Of a DNA stretch of 64,000 nt, positions 46,238 through 54,881 are shown in pieces. The position numbers were made by a program, and so were the translations under genes. A model generated the notes under the pieces. It saw nothing but the letters and a program-made list of their open reading frames with translations. It was not told the DNA's origin and ran no database searches. The stretch is from NCBI RefSeq assembly GCF_003426735.1, contig NZ_QVON01000005.1, positions 62,001 to 126,000 on the forward strand, in the 5' to 3' direction. How positions within the stretch are numbered: the first letter of the stretch is position 1; each line of letters opens with the position of its first letter. The stretch is from Arenibacter sp. P308M17 (lineage in GTDB: Bacteria; Bacteroidota; Bacteroidia; Flavobacteriales; Flavobacteriaceae).

Positions 46238-46846
46238 ATGCTTGTACCTACTGAAAAACTTATAAAAAATGCAATTTTAAATCATAAGCGTGGAAAAATA
46301 TTTTTCCCGAATAATTTTGTTAAATTTGGGTCTTCTACAGCAATCAGACAAGCTTTAATACGTTTAGAGGAAAAAGGGCTTTTGGTTCGACTGGCACAAG
46401 GTATTTACTTATATCCCAAGGAGCATAAACAATTGGGGCTGCTTTACCCATCATTAGAGGAAATTGCTTTGGCGATTTCCAAGAGGGATAAAGCAAGAAT
46501 AATTCCAACGGGAATCCAAGCCCTTAATAAACTGGGATTATCTACACAAGTTCCTATGAATCTTGTATACTTAACCGATGGATCTCCTAGAACTGTTAAA
46601 ATTAAAAATAACACTATAAAGTATAAAATTGCATCTCCGAAAATTCTTTCGGCCAAAAGTGAGACAAATATTTTGGTGATACAGGCATTGCGAGAAATAG
46701 GGCAGAAAAACTTGGTTGGACATCAGCTTGAAAAAATTAAGGACGTACTAAAAACGGTAGATAAAGATCTTATCAAGCATGACATGAAATTGGCACCGGT
46801 ATGGATTTCAAAAATAATGGAAGAGATACTAAAAAATAAAGAGTAA
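46238..46846 (+). CDS. abiEi: AbiEi-type antitoxin (DUF6088)
   Basis: A 202-residue cytoplasmic protein with an N-terminal winged helix (FFPNNFVKFGSSTAIRQALIRLEEKGLLVRLAQGIYLYP, about 24-62) and the AbiEi-like C-terminal domain (IIPTGIQALNKLGLSTQVPMNLVYLTDGSPRTVKI). DUF6088 proteins act as antitoxin and transcription repressor in AbiE type IV systems. It stops at TAA directly abutting the ATG of the toxin gene. A perfect 14-bp inverted repeat before it fits self-repression. Confidence 0.9.
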   Translation: MLVPTEKLIKNAILNHKRGKIFFPNNFVKFGSSTAIRQALIRLEEKGLLVRLAQGIYLYPKEHKQLGLLYPSLEEIALAISKRDKARIIPTGIQALNKLGLSTQVPMNLVYLTDGSPRTVKIKNNTIKYKIASPKILSAKSETNILVIQALREIGQKNLVGHQLEKIKDVLKTVDKDLIKHDMKLAPVWISKIMEEILKNKE

Positions 46847-47848
46847 ATGAAGGAGTGGTTTAGTCTGTCGGTAAGCGACCGGAGAGAAGCTATAATACAA
46901 ACGAGTATAGACAAAGGTCTACCGGCTGCAGCCATTGAAAAGGATTGGTGGGTTGTAACGGTTTTGCGTGCTATCTTCAGTACCACATATGCGGAATACC
47001 TTGTCTTTAAAGGCGGTACATCTTTAAGTAAAGCCTGGGGGGTAATTGAAAGGTTCTCTGAAGATATTGATTTGGCGATGGACAGATCTTTTTTTGGCTT
47101 TAGTGGCACACTTAATCGCACTAAAGTTTCTCACCTGAGAAAGGCTTCTTGTAAATTTGCAAGCGAAGTGTTTCCCGGGGAATTAGCCAAAACTCTTCAT
47201 GCACAAAATGTTGGAGAATTTTCAATAGAAGTCCGTGAATTTGTACTATCTGATACTGATCCCTTAGCAATAGAAATACATTACAAATCGCTTGTTGAAC
47301 ATATAGACTATTTGGCACCGAGAATTCTAGTGGAAATTAGTTCAAGGTCGTTAAGAGACCCATTTGAAAATAAGGGTATCATCTCTTTCATTGGTGCAAA
47401 GTATAAAGGACAACCTTTTGCGGATGAAATAATTTATGTACCAACAGTCCTCCCCACAAGAACATTTTTAGAAAAACTTTTTCTTTTACATGAAGAGTTT
47501 CAAAAGCCTGAAAATAGAGAAATATTTAGTGAACGAATGACAAGGCATCTATATGATATTTCTAGGTTGATGGATACTCCATTTGGAGAAAGTGCTTTAA
47601 TTGATAGTTATTTATACTCCAATATCATTCAACATCGCAAAATTTTTACTAAAGTATCTTGGGTAGATTATTCCAAACATGCTAAAAGAACATTAGATTT
47701 TATACCGCCTGATCGGGCAATGAAGGATTGGGAAAGGGATTATGTGGCAATGCAAGAAAGTATGTTTTATGGGAAAACAGAACCATTTGACGAACTAATG
47801 AATAAATTAAGAGGTTTAAGAGATAGGATTAACAAAATGGAAGACTAG
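46847..47848 (+). CDS. abiEii: AbiEii-type nucleotidyltransferase toxin
   Basis: A 333-residue toxin of the AbiEii/AbiGii (MenT-like) nucleotidyltransferase family. The signature KGGTSLSKAWG (55-65) followed by SEDIDLAMD (71-79, metal ligands Asp73 and Asp75) is complete; the conserved K/D segment YAHKRTLDFIPPD-like part appears as SKHAKRTLDFIPPD. Related MenT toxins add nucleotides to tRNA acceptor ends and AbiE gives phage resistance by abortive infection. Immediately downstream of its antitoxin with no gap. Active-site residues are present, so it should be functional. Confidence 0.92.
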   Translation: MKEWFSLSVSDRREAIIQTSIDKGLPAAAIEKDWWVVTVLRAIFSTTYAEYLVFKGGTSLSKAWGVIERFSEDIDLAMDRSFFGFSGTLNRTKVSHLRKASCKFASEVFPGELAKTLHAQNVGEFSIEVREFVLSDTDPLAIEIHYKSLVEHIDYLAPRILVEISSRSLRDPFENKGIISFIGAKYKGQPFADEIIYVPTVLPTRTFLEKLFLLHEEFQKPENREIFSERMTRHLYDISRLMDTPFGESALIDSYLYSNIIQHRKIFTKVSWVDYSKHAKRTLDFIPPDRAMKDWERDYVAMQESMFYGKTEPFDELMNKLRGLRDRINKMED

Positions 47849-47911
47849 TAGTTTAATTTTCTCAGTTATACGGAAATTGCGCACAAGACATTTGTTCCAT
47901 AATTTTTCTTA

Positions 47912-48122
47912 TTATGAATTGAGAAAAGAGTGTTTCTTTATCTTTCTATATTCCAAGCCCCTGCGGAAGTCGAAAAACCCTTCCATTCCAAAGCTTTCAT
48001 AGCAGACACGCTTCGCCGGTCCGCTCGGGAAGTCCCTCCGTTCCGGCCTGCCTGCCGCCATAGGCAGGTTTTCTCGACCTCCTCGTAGCCGCGCGAAAGA
48101 ACAAGCGGCGAAAGGCCGCTTG
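47912..48122. other. GC-rich, hairpin-rich segment, possible structured RNA or mobility site
   Basis: A sharply GC-rich block within AT-rich island DNA. It contains CAAGCGGC-GAAAG-GCCGCTTG (48102-48122), an RNA-like 8-bp stem with a purine loop, and CCTGCC...GGCAGG (48047-48068). The minus frame at 47912-48145 (77 residues, Arg-rich) has poor protein character. The block fills the 390-bp gap between AbiEii and the next gene. It may be a non-coding RNA or a transfer-related site; neither is shown. Confidence 0.45.
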
Positions 48123-48239
48123 ACCTTTCTTCTCCCTACCCACAATTTGGCAAATCCTTATCCATTTTTTGAACTATGACATCGAAAATGTAAAAGGGTC
48201 TAAATTCTTTTAATTATCTTGAAATCAGCTTTTAGAGAA

Positions 48240-48911
48240 ATGAAAAAGATAATCGAAAATATTGCCAATTGGTTGGTCGTTTTGAACCGGAGAAAAGACA
48301 AAATCAACCGGAACATTAACGCCTTTATGAGAAGAGGAAATAATGGGCTGATTATCGGGTTTATTCTTTTTGAAATATTTGTGGTCTACTTTTCGTTCGA
48401 TCTATATGAAACTTACGAAATCCTTTGGTTGGCATTGCTTCCGATATGGTTCTCCGTTATTTTCATCTTTTTTATTTTGGTATCGGATGCTTATAAAAAG
48501 AAAGTGAAGTATCAAAACCGAAGTTCACGAATGAAACTGGTCGGTTTCAATATGGATTTCAATGAGCGTGTCCATAGAAGGATTTACGGTTCCTTGACCC
48601 AATATGAATATCTGGACGAGAACTTGACAAGCTTCTCTGATTTTTATGAAGTTATGGTTCTGGATTTTGACGACCACGATTCGGTGCTACATTTTAACTG
48701 TACCCAACCGCAATTAAAATATATTCTCGATAAGTTCAAACAACTTAAAAAGGGGATTAGCTTAAAATCCTTTGAAAGATCCCAAAAAATTTACCACAAG
48801 GGAAACTTGATATCTGCAGAGATACTTTCAAAAAAGTACAATGAGTTTCCTCCCGATCATGAATTTGAACGACGGATAGATTCATTCTTCGATTTCTTGG
48901 GGGATATTTAA
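48240..48911 (+). CDS. Hypothetical protein with two membrane helices
   Basis: A 223-residue protein from ATG 48240 (the frame opens at TTG 48219). A basic N-terminus is followed by two helices, LIIGFILFEIFVVYFSF (about 40-56) and ILWLALLPIWFSVIFIFFILV (about 63-83), then a charged cytoplasmic domain with YEVMVLDFDDHDSVLHF and an acidic end. I do not recognise the family. It lies between the AbiE operon and the mobilization genes and could be an accessory to either. Confidence 0.7.
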   Translation: MKKIIENIANWLVVLNRRKDKINRNINAFMRRGNNGLIIGFILFEIFVVYFSFDLYETYEILWLALLPIWFSVIFIFFILVSDAYKKKVKYQNRSSRMKLVGFNMDFNERVHRRIYGSLTQYEYLDENLTSFSDFYEVMVLDFDDHDSVLHFNCTQPQLKYILDKFKQLKKGISLKSFERSQKIYHKGNLISAEILSKKYNEFPPDHEFERRIDSFFDFLGDI

Positions 48912-49029
48912 ATCTTTTATGGGGTAGATTTCCCCTTTTTCTTCTTTTCACCCGCTTGCATCCCCTTTCTTTGCTTCGAACATTTGTAACACAGGTAGAC
49001 CGCATTGCGGCTATTTTAAAGCGAGAATT

Positions 49030-49320
49030 ATGGAATTGGAAAATGACATGGTAGATCTCTTAAGGGATATTAAGGGGCTCCTTTCACATCAAAAGAAAGT
49101 GATGAACGTAGATGATCTTGTCGCCTATACGGGACTCTCCAAAAGCAAGATTTACAAACTGACCCAGTTACGATTAATCCCCATGGGAGGTAACAAACAC
49201 ATCCGCCAGAAATTCTTTGATAAGGATATTATAGATGCTTGGTTATTGGGAGAACCTAATTTATCGGATGATTATTTGGAGCGGGAATTCAATAAGCAAT
49301 TGCCACGAAAGAGGAAGTAG
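49030..49320 (+). CDS. Helix-turn-helix excisionase-like protein
   Basis: A 96-residue protein carrying the helix_turn_helix_17/MerR-like fold of Bacteroidota excisionases: MNVDDLVAYTGLSKSKIYKLTQLRLIPMGGNKHIRQKFFDKDIIDAWLL at about 24-72. Such proteins stand before mob or excision modules in Bacteroidota mobile elements and act as recombination directionality factors or regulators. ATG at 49030; 268 bp separate it from mobC. Confidence 0.85.
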   Translation: MELENDMVDLLRDIKGLLSHQKKVMNVDDLVAYTGLSKSKIYKLTQLRLIPMGGNKHIRQKFFDKDIIDAWLLGEPNLSDDYLEREFNKQLPRKRK

Positions 49321-49435
49321 CATTTCAATAAATACCAGCTAATTAGTAGCGGTACTAATGATAATAAGAAGTATGTGGATAGGGAGAAAAGATGAAACGG
49401 AATGTAGACGTAAAAATCCGACTGAGTGAGAATTC

Positions 49436-49463
49436 AAGATGTGTCATTGTCATGACAAATCTT
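49436..49463. promoter_or_regulatory. Inverted repeat upstream of mobC, candidate oriT or operator
   Basis: AAGAT-G-TGTCAT (49436-49447), spacer TGTC, ATGACA-A-ATCTT (49452-49463): the arms match except at one position. It lies 125 bp before the MobC gene in a gene-free 268-bp gap, where oriT is usually found. No nic site can be proven by reading. Confidence 0.35.
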
Positions 49464-49588
49464 GCTTTTGCTCCCGATGGTCGCAAAAGAATAGGAACCA
49501 ATATCTTGATTTTCGATATAGGATTATAGAGGGAGTTTCCATGGATATTTTTTAAAAGTTTATAGGATGAAGGTTCAGAAAAGCCAAA

Positions 49589-49885
49589 ATGAAAAAGGAG
49601 TTTGTACAGTTTAGATGTTCTATTTATGAAAAGAAGCTGCTAAGGGTCAAGGCCGTTAGGAGTGGACTTTCCATAAGTGAATATTGTCGTCGTGCGGCTT
49701 TTGATGATCGGATAATAGAACGTTTTACCCAGGAACAAATAGAGTTGTACAAGATGCTGTCGAGGTATGAAACAAATTTTAAGCTTATCGGGAATATGTT
49801 CCGAAAACGCAACCCGAAATTGGCGGATGAAGTGGTGCAATTGGCCAGTGAGATACGTGGACATCTTTTATCCTTTAGGAAATGA
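49589..49885 (+). CDS. mobC: MobC-like relaxosome protein
   Basis: A 98-residue DNA-binding protein of the plasmid mobilization relaxosome (MobC) type: FVQFRCSIYEKKLLRVKAVRSGLSISEYCRRAAFDD is a ribbon-helix-helix-like segment, followed by a helical LYKMLSRYETNFKLIGNMFRK part typical of MobC. It overlaps the relaxase start by 4 bp (ATGA), so translation is coupled. It assists relaxase binding at oriT. Confidence 0.88.
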   Translation: MKKEFVQFRCSIYEKKLLRVKAVRSGLSISEYCRRAAFDDRIIERFTQEQIELYKMLSRYETNFKLIGNMFRKRNPKLADEVVQLASEIRGHLLSFRK

Positions 49886-50751
49886 TAGGCATGGGAAAAT
49901 CCATATCGCATACCGGAGCATCCATGGGTTATGGTTGGAACGGGGAGAAGGAGGCAGAAGTCGTTTACCGCGAACATTTGTCTGGAGACAATCCTAGGGA
50001 CATCACTCAGGAGTTCAAGGTCATCCAGCAGCAGAACCACCTTTGCCAAAAGAATACCTTGAGTTTTGTACTCAGCCCAACGATTGAAGATGGTCAAGGA
50101 CTGACGAACAAGGACCTCAATGAAATCGTTGATAGGTTCCTTAAGGAAATGAAACTACAGGAACGCCAGGCTATCGGCTTTGTGCATAGGGATAAGGAAC
50201 ACACCCATGTCCACGTATATGTAAACCGTATCGATTTCAATGGGAATGCATACAAGGATAGTTTTATAGGAAAACGGAGCCAACAGGCGGCGGAAAATGT
50301 GGCAAAACAAATGGGCCTGACCACGGTAAAAGAAGTGCAGAAGGAAAAACTGAACCAGATTCAACATGTAAGGGGGGAAATAAAACGCATACACAATAAG
50401 GTCATGGAAAAGGACAAGCCAAAAAACTTTGACAAGTATATCAACGATATGGCCAAGAACGGTGTGGAGGTTATTCCCAGTATCAATAAGCGAAACCAAC
50501 TTCAAGGTTTCCGGTTTGAATACAAGGGGCATAATTTAAAGGGGAGCGAAGTACACCGGACCATGTCGATGGGAAACATAGCGGGAAATATGGGATGGGA
50601 TATAAATGTAGCCCAAAAGATGGCTAGAGAAAATACTGTAAAATTATTGGACAAGTCCGTTGGGCTATCGCCCAACCTGGCGGCAACCATTGCAAGAAAG
50701 ATGGTCACTATTGCTATTAAGAAATCAATTGGACTGGGAATAGAAATATAA
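49882..50751 (+). CDS. MobA/VirD2-type relaxase
   Basis: A 289-residue conjugative relaxase (PF03432-like). It nicks oriT and leads the single strand during transfer. The metal-binding His triad is HTHVHVYVNRI (His107, 109, 111), preceded by AIGFVHRDKE. N-terminal Tyr17 or Tyr29 are candidates for the nicking Tyr. The C-terminal part (about 190-289) contains FDKYINDMAKNGVEVIPSINKRNQLQGFRFEYKG, usual for Bacteroidota MobA/BmgA relatives. ATG 49882 or 49891 are both possible. Relatively short; no primase or helicase domain. Confidence 0.93.
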   Translation: MIGMGKSISHTGASMGYGWNGEKEAEVVYREHLSGDNPRDITQEFKVIQQQNHLCQKNTLSFVLSPTIEDGQGLTNKDLNEIVDRFLKEMKLQERQAIGFVHRDKEHTHVHVYVNRIDFNGNAYKDSFIGKRSQQAAENVAKQMGLTTVKEVQKEKLNQIQHVRGEIKRIHNKVMEKDKPKNFDKYINDMAKNGVEVIPSINKRNQLQGFRFEYKGHNLKGSEVHRTMSMGNIAGNMGWDINVAQKMARENTVKLLDKSVGLSPNLAATIARKMVTIAIKKSIGLGIEI

Positions 50752-50755
50752 TATC

Positions 50756-51223
50756 ATGGCAAAACTGGATGAAATTATGGAAGTGCTTACCCAAGAAATA
50801 TCCGGGTTCAACAATTCCATTGGTAAACTGGAAGAACTTTCCACAAAATTTGACGACCTAAAAATAACAGCGGACACCTCTCATTTGGAGTTTCAACTAA
50901 AGGAATTTTTAAGGCTGCAAAAAATCAACTTAGAATTTTATAATAAGCGGATGGATGAAGTCTTGAAAAATATAGAAAAATCTAGATGGACCCCAAAATG
51001 GGAGATGTCGTTGTTCTACCTTTTCATGATAATGAACACTATGGCATTTGGCTATATGGGCTATTATTTCATCAACTATGAACAGAAAAAGAAGGCTGAG
51101 GTTTTAAATGTAAAAAAGGAAAGCTTGGGAAGAGCAAGGGGCTATTTTGAAGACCACCCAATTATTTATAAGGATTTTGAAAAGTGGGTCCAAAAGCAGG
51201 ATAGTGTTCCAAATCGGGAGTAG
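50756..51223 (+). CDS. Mobilization-associated coiled-coil membrane protein
   Basis: A 155-residue protein starting 4 bp after the relaxase stop. Residues about 1-80 are strongly helical with heptad character (MEVLTQEISGFNNSIGKLEELSTKFDDL); about 84-106 form one membrane helix (MSLFYLFMIMNTMAFGYMGYYF), then a charged tail. A protein of this build regularly follows relaxase genes in Bacteroidota elements. Its role is unknown; it may anchor the relaxosome to the membrane. Confidence 0.8.
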   Translation: MAKLDEIMEVLTQEISGFNNSIGKLEELSTKFDDLKITADTSHLEFQLKEFLRLQKINLEFYNKRMDEVLKNIEKSRWTPKWEMSLFYLFMIMNTMAFGYMGYYFINYEQKKKAEVLNVKKESLGRARGYFEDHPIIYKDFEKWVQKQDSVPNRE

Positions 51224-51235
51224 GGTTGCGCCCTA

Positions 51236-51283
51236 ATTCGATTTTACTTAACGCTAATCTTCCCGAACACTATAAAATCGAAT
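51236..51283. terminator. Stem-loop at end of mob operon
   Basis: Perfect 11-bp inverted repeat ATTCGATTTTA (51236-51246) and TAAAATCGAAT (51273-51283) with a 26-nt loop, beginning 13 bp after the last mob gene. No U tract follows, so it may be a processing or protection stem rather than a classical terminator. Confidence 0.4.
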
Positions 51284-51335
51284 CAGGATCCATGCGCAAA
51301 GTTTAGGGGTAAGATTTGGGACCATGCCAAAGGTA

Positions 51336-51938
51336 TTAATTTAATCCCTCCCTCAATTTTTCATCCCTATAATAAAGATTCAGATGGTCCATAAGTTCTT
51401 CCTCTCCTTGGGGCATTAACCTATTTGCTATTGTCAATATTTGGCGGAGATACTCTTTTTCATAACCTGTTTTTTAGGGTTGGCCTTGGGCTTCCATATC
51501 CGGAACCAATTGCCGTATCTCATCAAGGAATTCCATTTCCTCATGGGGGATCAAATTAAGTACATATCCAAGTACTTCCCGAATGTTATGTTCGGGTTCG
51601 GGGACAACCCTATTCGGGATGTAATCGGCTTCCAACGCCGTGATGCATACCTTTAATAGGTTGGAAATCATAAAGGAGGTTTCCGAATAGCCCTCGGTGA
51701 TAAGGTTTACGGAATAGAGTTCCTTTTTGGAGGGGTAGCGTTTTAAAGTATGGAAATGTTCCTTGGCCAATCCCCCTATTTTATTCAAGATGTTTATTTC
51801 CTCGGATTCCTGACATTGCACTTGAGAAGTACTCTCATTAACAAACGTGTTTTCTTTGGTTGGTTCTCGATTTTCCAAATTCTTTCGGCATTCTGTATTA
51901 ATTATGTTTTGTTCTGATTTACTGATTTCATGGCCCAT
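51336..51938 (-). pseudogene. Hypothetical gene interrupted by in-frame TAA
   Basis: From ATG 51938 a 154-residue acidic protein (HEISKSEQNIINTECRKNL ... EFLDEIRQLVPDMEAQGQP) reads to a TAA at 51476-51474. In the same frame, after this single stop, 45 further codons (starting KTGYEKEYLRQILTIANRLM, ending REGLN) run to the next stop at 51338-51336. The downstream part has protein-like composition with similar charge. The simplest reading is a nonsense mutation in a 200-residue protein. The truncated form may still be made. No family recognised. Confidence 0.55.
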
Positions 51939-51975
51939 AATAGATAGTGTGTTAGAATCATTAATATATATTTAG

Positions 51976-52001
51976 ATTATCTAATCAAATCTATAGATAA
52001 T
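51976..52001. promoter_or_regulatory. Inverted repeat in divergent promoter region
   Basis: ATTATCT (51976-51982) and AGATAAT (51995-52001) lie in the 147-bp AT-rich space between the divergent genes at 51938 and 52086. A likely operator for the XRE protein encoded next to it; the short arms make this tentative. Confidence 0.35.
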
Positions 52002-52085
52002 ATACTTAAATTCCAAACAAAACTTTAGATATTCTATATTTTTCAATTAGAAAAGTATATTTATGTAATCAAATTCAATAGATTT

Positions 52086-52304
52086 ATGACTCCGCTAGGA
52101 TTATTTTTAACCAAAAAATCGGTAAATCGTGCCATGGTCTCAAGACGGACAGGTATTAGTCAGGCTAGGCTATCCCAATTAAGCTCTAACGAATCTACCA
52201 AACTTCGGGCCGATGAACTCTATTTGATTGCCTTGGCAATTGACATTGATCCTTGTGAATTATTGAAGGAAGTATTTAAAGGGCTTAAACTGCCTAAAGA
52301 GTAA
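52086..52304 (+). CDS. XRE-type HTH regulator
   Basis: A 72-residue single-domain helix-turn-helix protein: LTKKSVNRAMVSRRTGISQARLSQLSSNESTKLRADELYLIALAIDIDPCELLKEVF. The recognition helix is in ISQARLSQL. Such small Cro/C1-like proteins are typical regulators of mobile elements. It is divergent from the interrupted gene at 51336-51938 and probably controls both. Confidence 0.85.
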   Translation: MTPLGLFLTKKSVNRAMVSRRTGISQARLSQLSSNESTKLRADELYLIALAIDIDPCELLKEVFKGLKLPKE

Positions 52305-52869
52305 AGAGCGTTGGGCATGGATTTTTATTGTTTTAAATCAATAGAAGTATTTGAAATCCTAGTTTTAGAAATTTACTAGATGCTTTGAATATTCAACATA
52401 CAACATATACAGGTACGCGTGCAAGTAGTAGTTTAAAAATAATTGATCTTCCGTACTATAGGTACTGAAATTCAAAGGAATTTAAACTGTTTTCTCTTGC
52501 TGGCAATCATTGTTTCTAAAAATTATCTTGGTGAAAATAATTTACATGCAATAGCTTTGGGTTATAGCGTTTTATTTCATGAGGGTAGCTTCAATTTATA
52601 TATTTTTTGTAAGTATAAAACACTGATATTCAAACTAGTTTATAAAAATTTACATGCTAGGCTAATTTTGGTACTGCACGCTAGGCTAATTATAGCACAA
52701 TATTTACCCTGACTTTGTTACAAATAATCTTGAAATTTACCCTGACTTTGTTACAAAAAATTAAAAGCTTACTCCTTCACTGTTAGAAATAATCGTCGAA
52801 ATTTTGCTATAAGCTCACTTTAAAAGATGGTTACTCATTGATTTTGAAAACAATTTTTGAGTTAAATGA
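52305..52869. other. Gene-poor gap with two pairs of direct repeats
   Basis: No convincing gene; the frame at 52443-52712 is poor in charged residues and lacks family features. Two repeat pairs occur: GCTAGGCTAATT at 52655-52666 and 52680-52691 (25-bp period), and a 23-nt block starting ATTTACCCTGACTTTGTTAC at 52702-52724 and 52735-52757 (33-bp period). These could be binding iterons or remnants of slippage. Confidence 0.5.
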
Positions 52870-52912
52870 GTAATAATATCCCCATAATTGTTATATTTGG
52901 GGAAAATATTAC
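52870..52912. promoter_or_regulatory. hipBA promoter with overlapping inverted-repeat operator
   Basis: GTAATAATATCCCC (52870-52883) and GGGGAAAATATTAC (52899-52912) match as inverted arms at 12 of 14 positions. TATATTTG at 52892-52899 fits the Bacteroidota -7 consensus TAnnTTTG and touches the right arm. Start codon of hipB is 5 bp further. HipB proteins are known to repress their own operon through such palindromes. Confidence 0.6.
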
Positions 52913-52917
52913 CCATT

Positions 52918-53205
52918 ATGAAAAATAAGAAAGCGGTCCTTTTTCCAAAATATCAGAGGATAATGGGGCAATTAGGAGAGAATATAAAGCTTGCCCGCAA
53001 ACGAAGAAAGCTTACCACTATTCAAGTGTCTGAACGGGCAGGTATAGATAGAAAGACTTTGTATCAGATAGAAAAAGGGAATTCAAAGGTAGCGATTGGT
53101 TCATATTTTAATGTTCTGATTGCACTTGGTTTGCAAGATGATTTCTTGAAGTTGGCAACAGATGACGAATTAGGAAGAAAATTACAGGACTTGGATTTAT
53201 TATAA
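52918..53205 (+). CDS. hipB: HipB-like HTH antitoxin
   Basis: A 95-residue XRE-family protein: MGQLGENIKLARKRRKLTTIQVSERAGIDRKTLYQIEKGNSKVAIGSYFNVLIALGL. The frame is open to 52888, but the ATG at 52918 lies directly behind the operator and gives the standard start MKNKKAVLFPKY. It is 9 bp before hipA. It should neutralise HipA and repress the operon. Confidence 0.88.
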   Translation: MKNKKAVLFPKYQRIMGQLGENIKLARKRRKLTTIQVSERAGIDRKTLYQIEKGNSKVAIGSYFNVLIALGLQDDFLKLATDDELGRKLQDLDLL

Positions 53206-53214
53206 CAGGGAAGA

Positions 53215-54468
53215 ATGGTACAAGGTAAATTTGAAATATACGTTTATGCACATTGGCAAGGAATGCCAGAAGCTAAGATCATAGGTGTTTTGGCAGCACA
53301 TCATGCTAAAGGAAAGAAAGCCTTTAGCTTCGAATATGATAAGGGTTGGATAAAATCTGAACATCAACAATTGTTGGACCCTGATATCCAATTTTATTCC
53401 GGTCCACAATATCCAAATAAGAAGGAAAATTTTGGTGTCTTTTTAGATAGCATGCCAGATACCTGGGGAAGAACCTTGATGAAAAGACGTGCAGCCCAAC
53501 TAGCTAATGAGAAAGATCGAAAAGCTGTTACATTATATGAAATCGATTATCTACTTGGAGTTTATGACGAATGTAGAATGGGAGCTTTACGTTTTAAAAC
53601 AGACCGTGATGGACCATTTTTGGATAATAATGAAGATAATCCTACCCCCCCTTGGTCATCAGTGAGGGAATTACAAGAAGCTGCCAAGCATTTTGAGAAC
53701 GACACCGATAATGAAGAAGTAAAAAAATGGTTGGCCGTTCTAATGGCCCCAGGATCTTCTTTGGGTGGAGCAAGACCCAAGGCCAATATTTTGGATGAAC
53801 ATGGAAATCTTTGGATAGCAAAATTTCCTTCAAAGAATGATACTATAGATAAAGGAGCATGGGAATTTTTGGCATATCGATTGGCAATAAATTGTGGAAT
53901 CGAAATGGCACCCTCCCGAATTGAAAAAATTACGGGAAACTATCATACCTTTTTTACACAACGTTTTGATAGGATAAGAAAAGAACGTATCCATTTTTCA
54001 TCGGCCATGACCATGACAGGGAATAATGAGGATACTATCCGGGATAACCCAGCAAGTTATCTGGACATTGCCGAATTCATCCAAACAAATGGGGTAAACA
54101 TTGATAAAAACCTACACCAATTATGGCGTAGGATTGTTTTTAATATTGCGGTTTCCAATACGGATGATCATTTGCGAAACCATGGTTTTATCCTGACTTC
54201 AAAAGGTTGGATACTTTCTCCCGCTTATGATATTAACCCATCAATAGACAAAGACGGACTAGCACTTAATATTGACATGGAGAACAATGTTTTGGATTTG
54301 GAGCTGGCAAAAAGGGTAGGGGAGTACTTTCGTTTGGATGATAAACAAATGGATACCATTATTGAGGAAGTGATGGCCTCGGTTAGTCAATGGAAAAAGA
54401 TTGCCGATGAAATCGGAATTCCAAGGGCGGAGCAGGAATTAATGGCAGCGGCATTTATGGATGGCTAG
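53215..54468 (+). CDS. hipA: HipA-type serine/threonine kinase toxin
   Basis: A 417-residue protein with both HipA domains: N-terminal couple_hipA region (about 8-130, including FGVFLDSMPDTWGRTLMKRR) and HipA_C kinase domain. Kinase features: SSLGGARPKA (181-190), Lys203 in WIAKFPS, catalytic SNTDDHLRNHG (314-324, Asp317 and Asn322), and SPAYDINP (335-342, metal Asp339). Escherichia coli HipA phosphorylates glutamyl-tRNA synthetase; the target here is unknown. Active-site residues are complete, so it should be a functional toxin. Confidence 0.93.
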   Translation: MVQGKFEIYVYAHWQGMPEAKIIGVLAAHHAKGKKAFSFEYDKGWIKSEHQQLLDPDIQFYSGPQYPNKKENFGVFLDSMPDTWGRTLMKRRAAQLANEKDRKAVTLYEIDYLLGVYDECRMGALRFKTDRDGPFLDNNEDNPTPPWSSVRELQEAAKHFENDTDNEEVKKWLAVLMAPGSSLGGARPKANILDEHGNLWIAKFPSKNDTIDKGAWEFLAYRLAINCGIEMAPSRIEKITGNYHTFFTQRFDRIRKERIHFSSAMTMTGNNEDTIRDNPASYLDIAEFIQTNGVNIDKNLHQLWRRIVFNIAVSNTDDHLRNHGFILTSKGWILSPAYDINPSIDKDGLALNIDMENNVLDLELAKRVGEYFRLDDKQMDTIIEEVMASVSQWKKIADEIGIPRAEQELMAAAFMDG

Positions 54469-54881
54469 CTGTTGTACAAGTTAAGGATGTCGATAAAACT
54501 CAAAAATTTTGACACATGCAGCATATCCGTCGCTGGTATAGACATCTCGCCATATTACATACATGGCCAAGTGTCCCATAAAAGCTCAATTAACGAAACT
54601 ATTAAAAGAGACCAAGTTAAGGATATTCTAAGTATTTATAACAAGTCTTTCTTTAAGGTCCGTTTATTATAAAGACTGAAAACTTCTTTTCAAATTGGTG
54701 ACTACTCTCCCAAGTGCACAACTTTTCATTGTCGTCCGTTCTAGATTTTACATAGTTCCGTAAATCGAACCTTATTTGGATCTAAAAAATAATTCCTATC
54801 TTAAACTTGAAAGTTCAACTAAAGTATTCCTTGACTTAGATAAATAATTAGACAAATGTTGTCAATAAAATCAAAACACAT
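54469..54881. other. Gene-poor gap after hipA
   Basis: 413 bp. A short frame (54487-54672, 61 codons from ATG) immediately follows hipA but shows no recognisable domain and could be a remnant. The rest is AT-rich and featureless. Confidence 0.5.

Noticed and set aside
47912-48145. 77-residue Arg-rich minus-strand frame
   Set aside because: Overlaps a hairpin-rich GC block; kept only as a structured segment since coding evidence is weak.
52443-52712. 89-residue frame in the island
   Set aside because: Hydrophobic, low-complexity, ends in direct repeats, no recognisable domain or start context.
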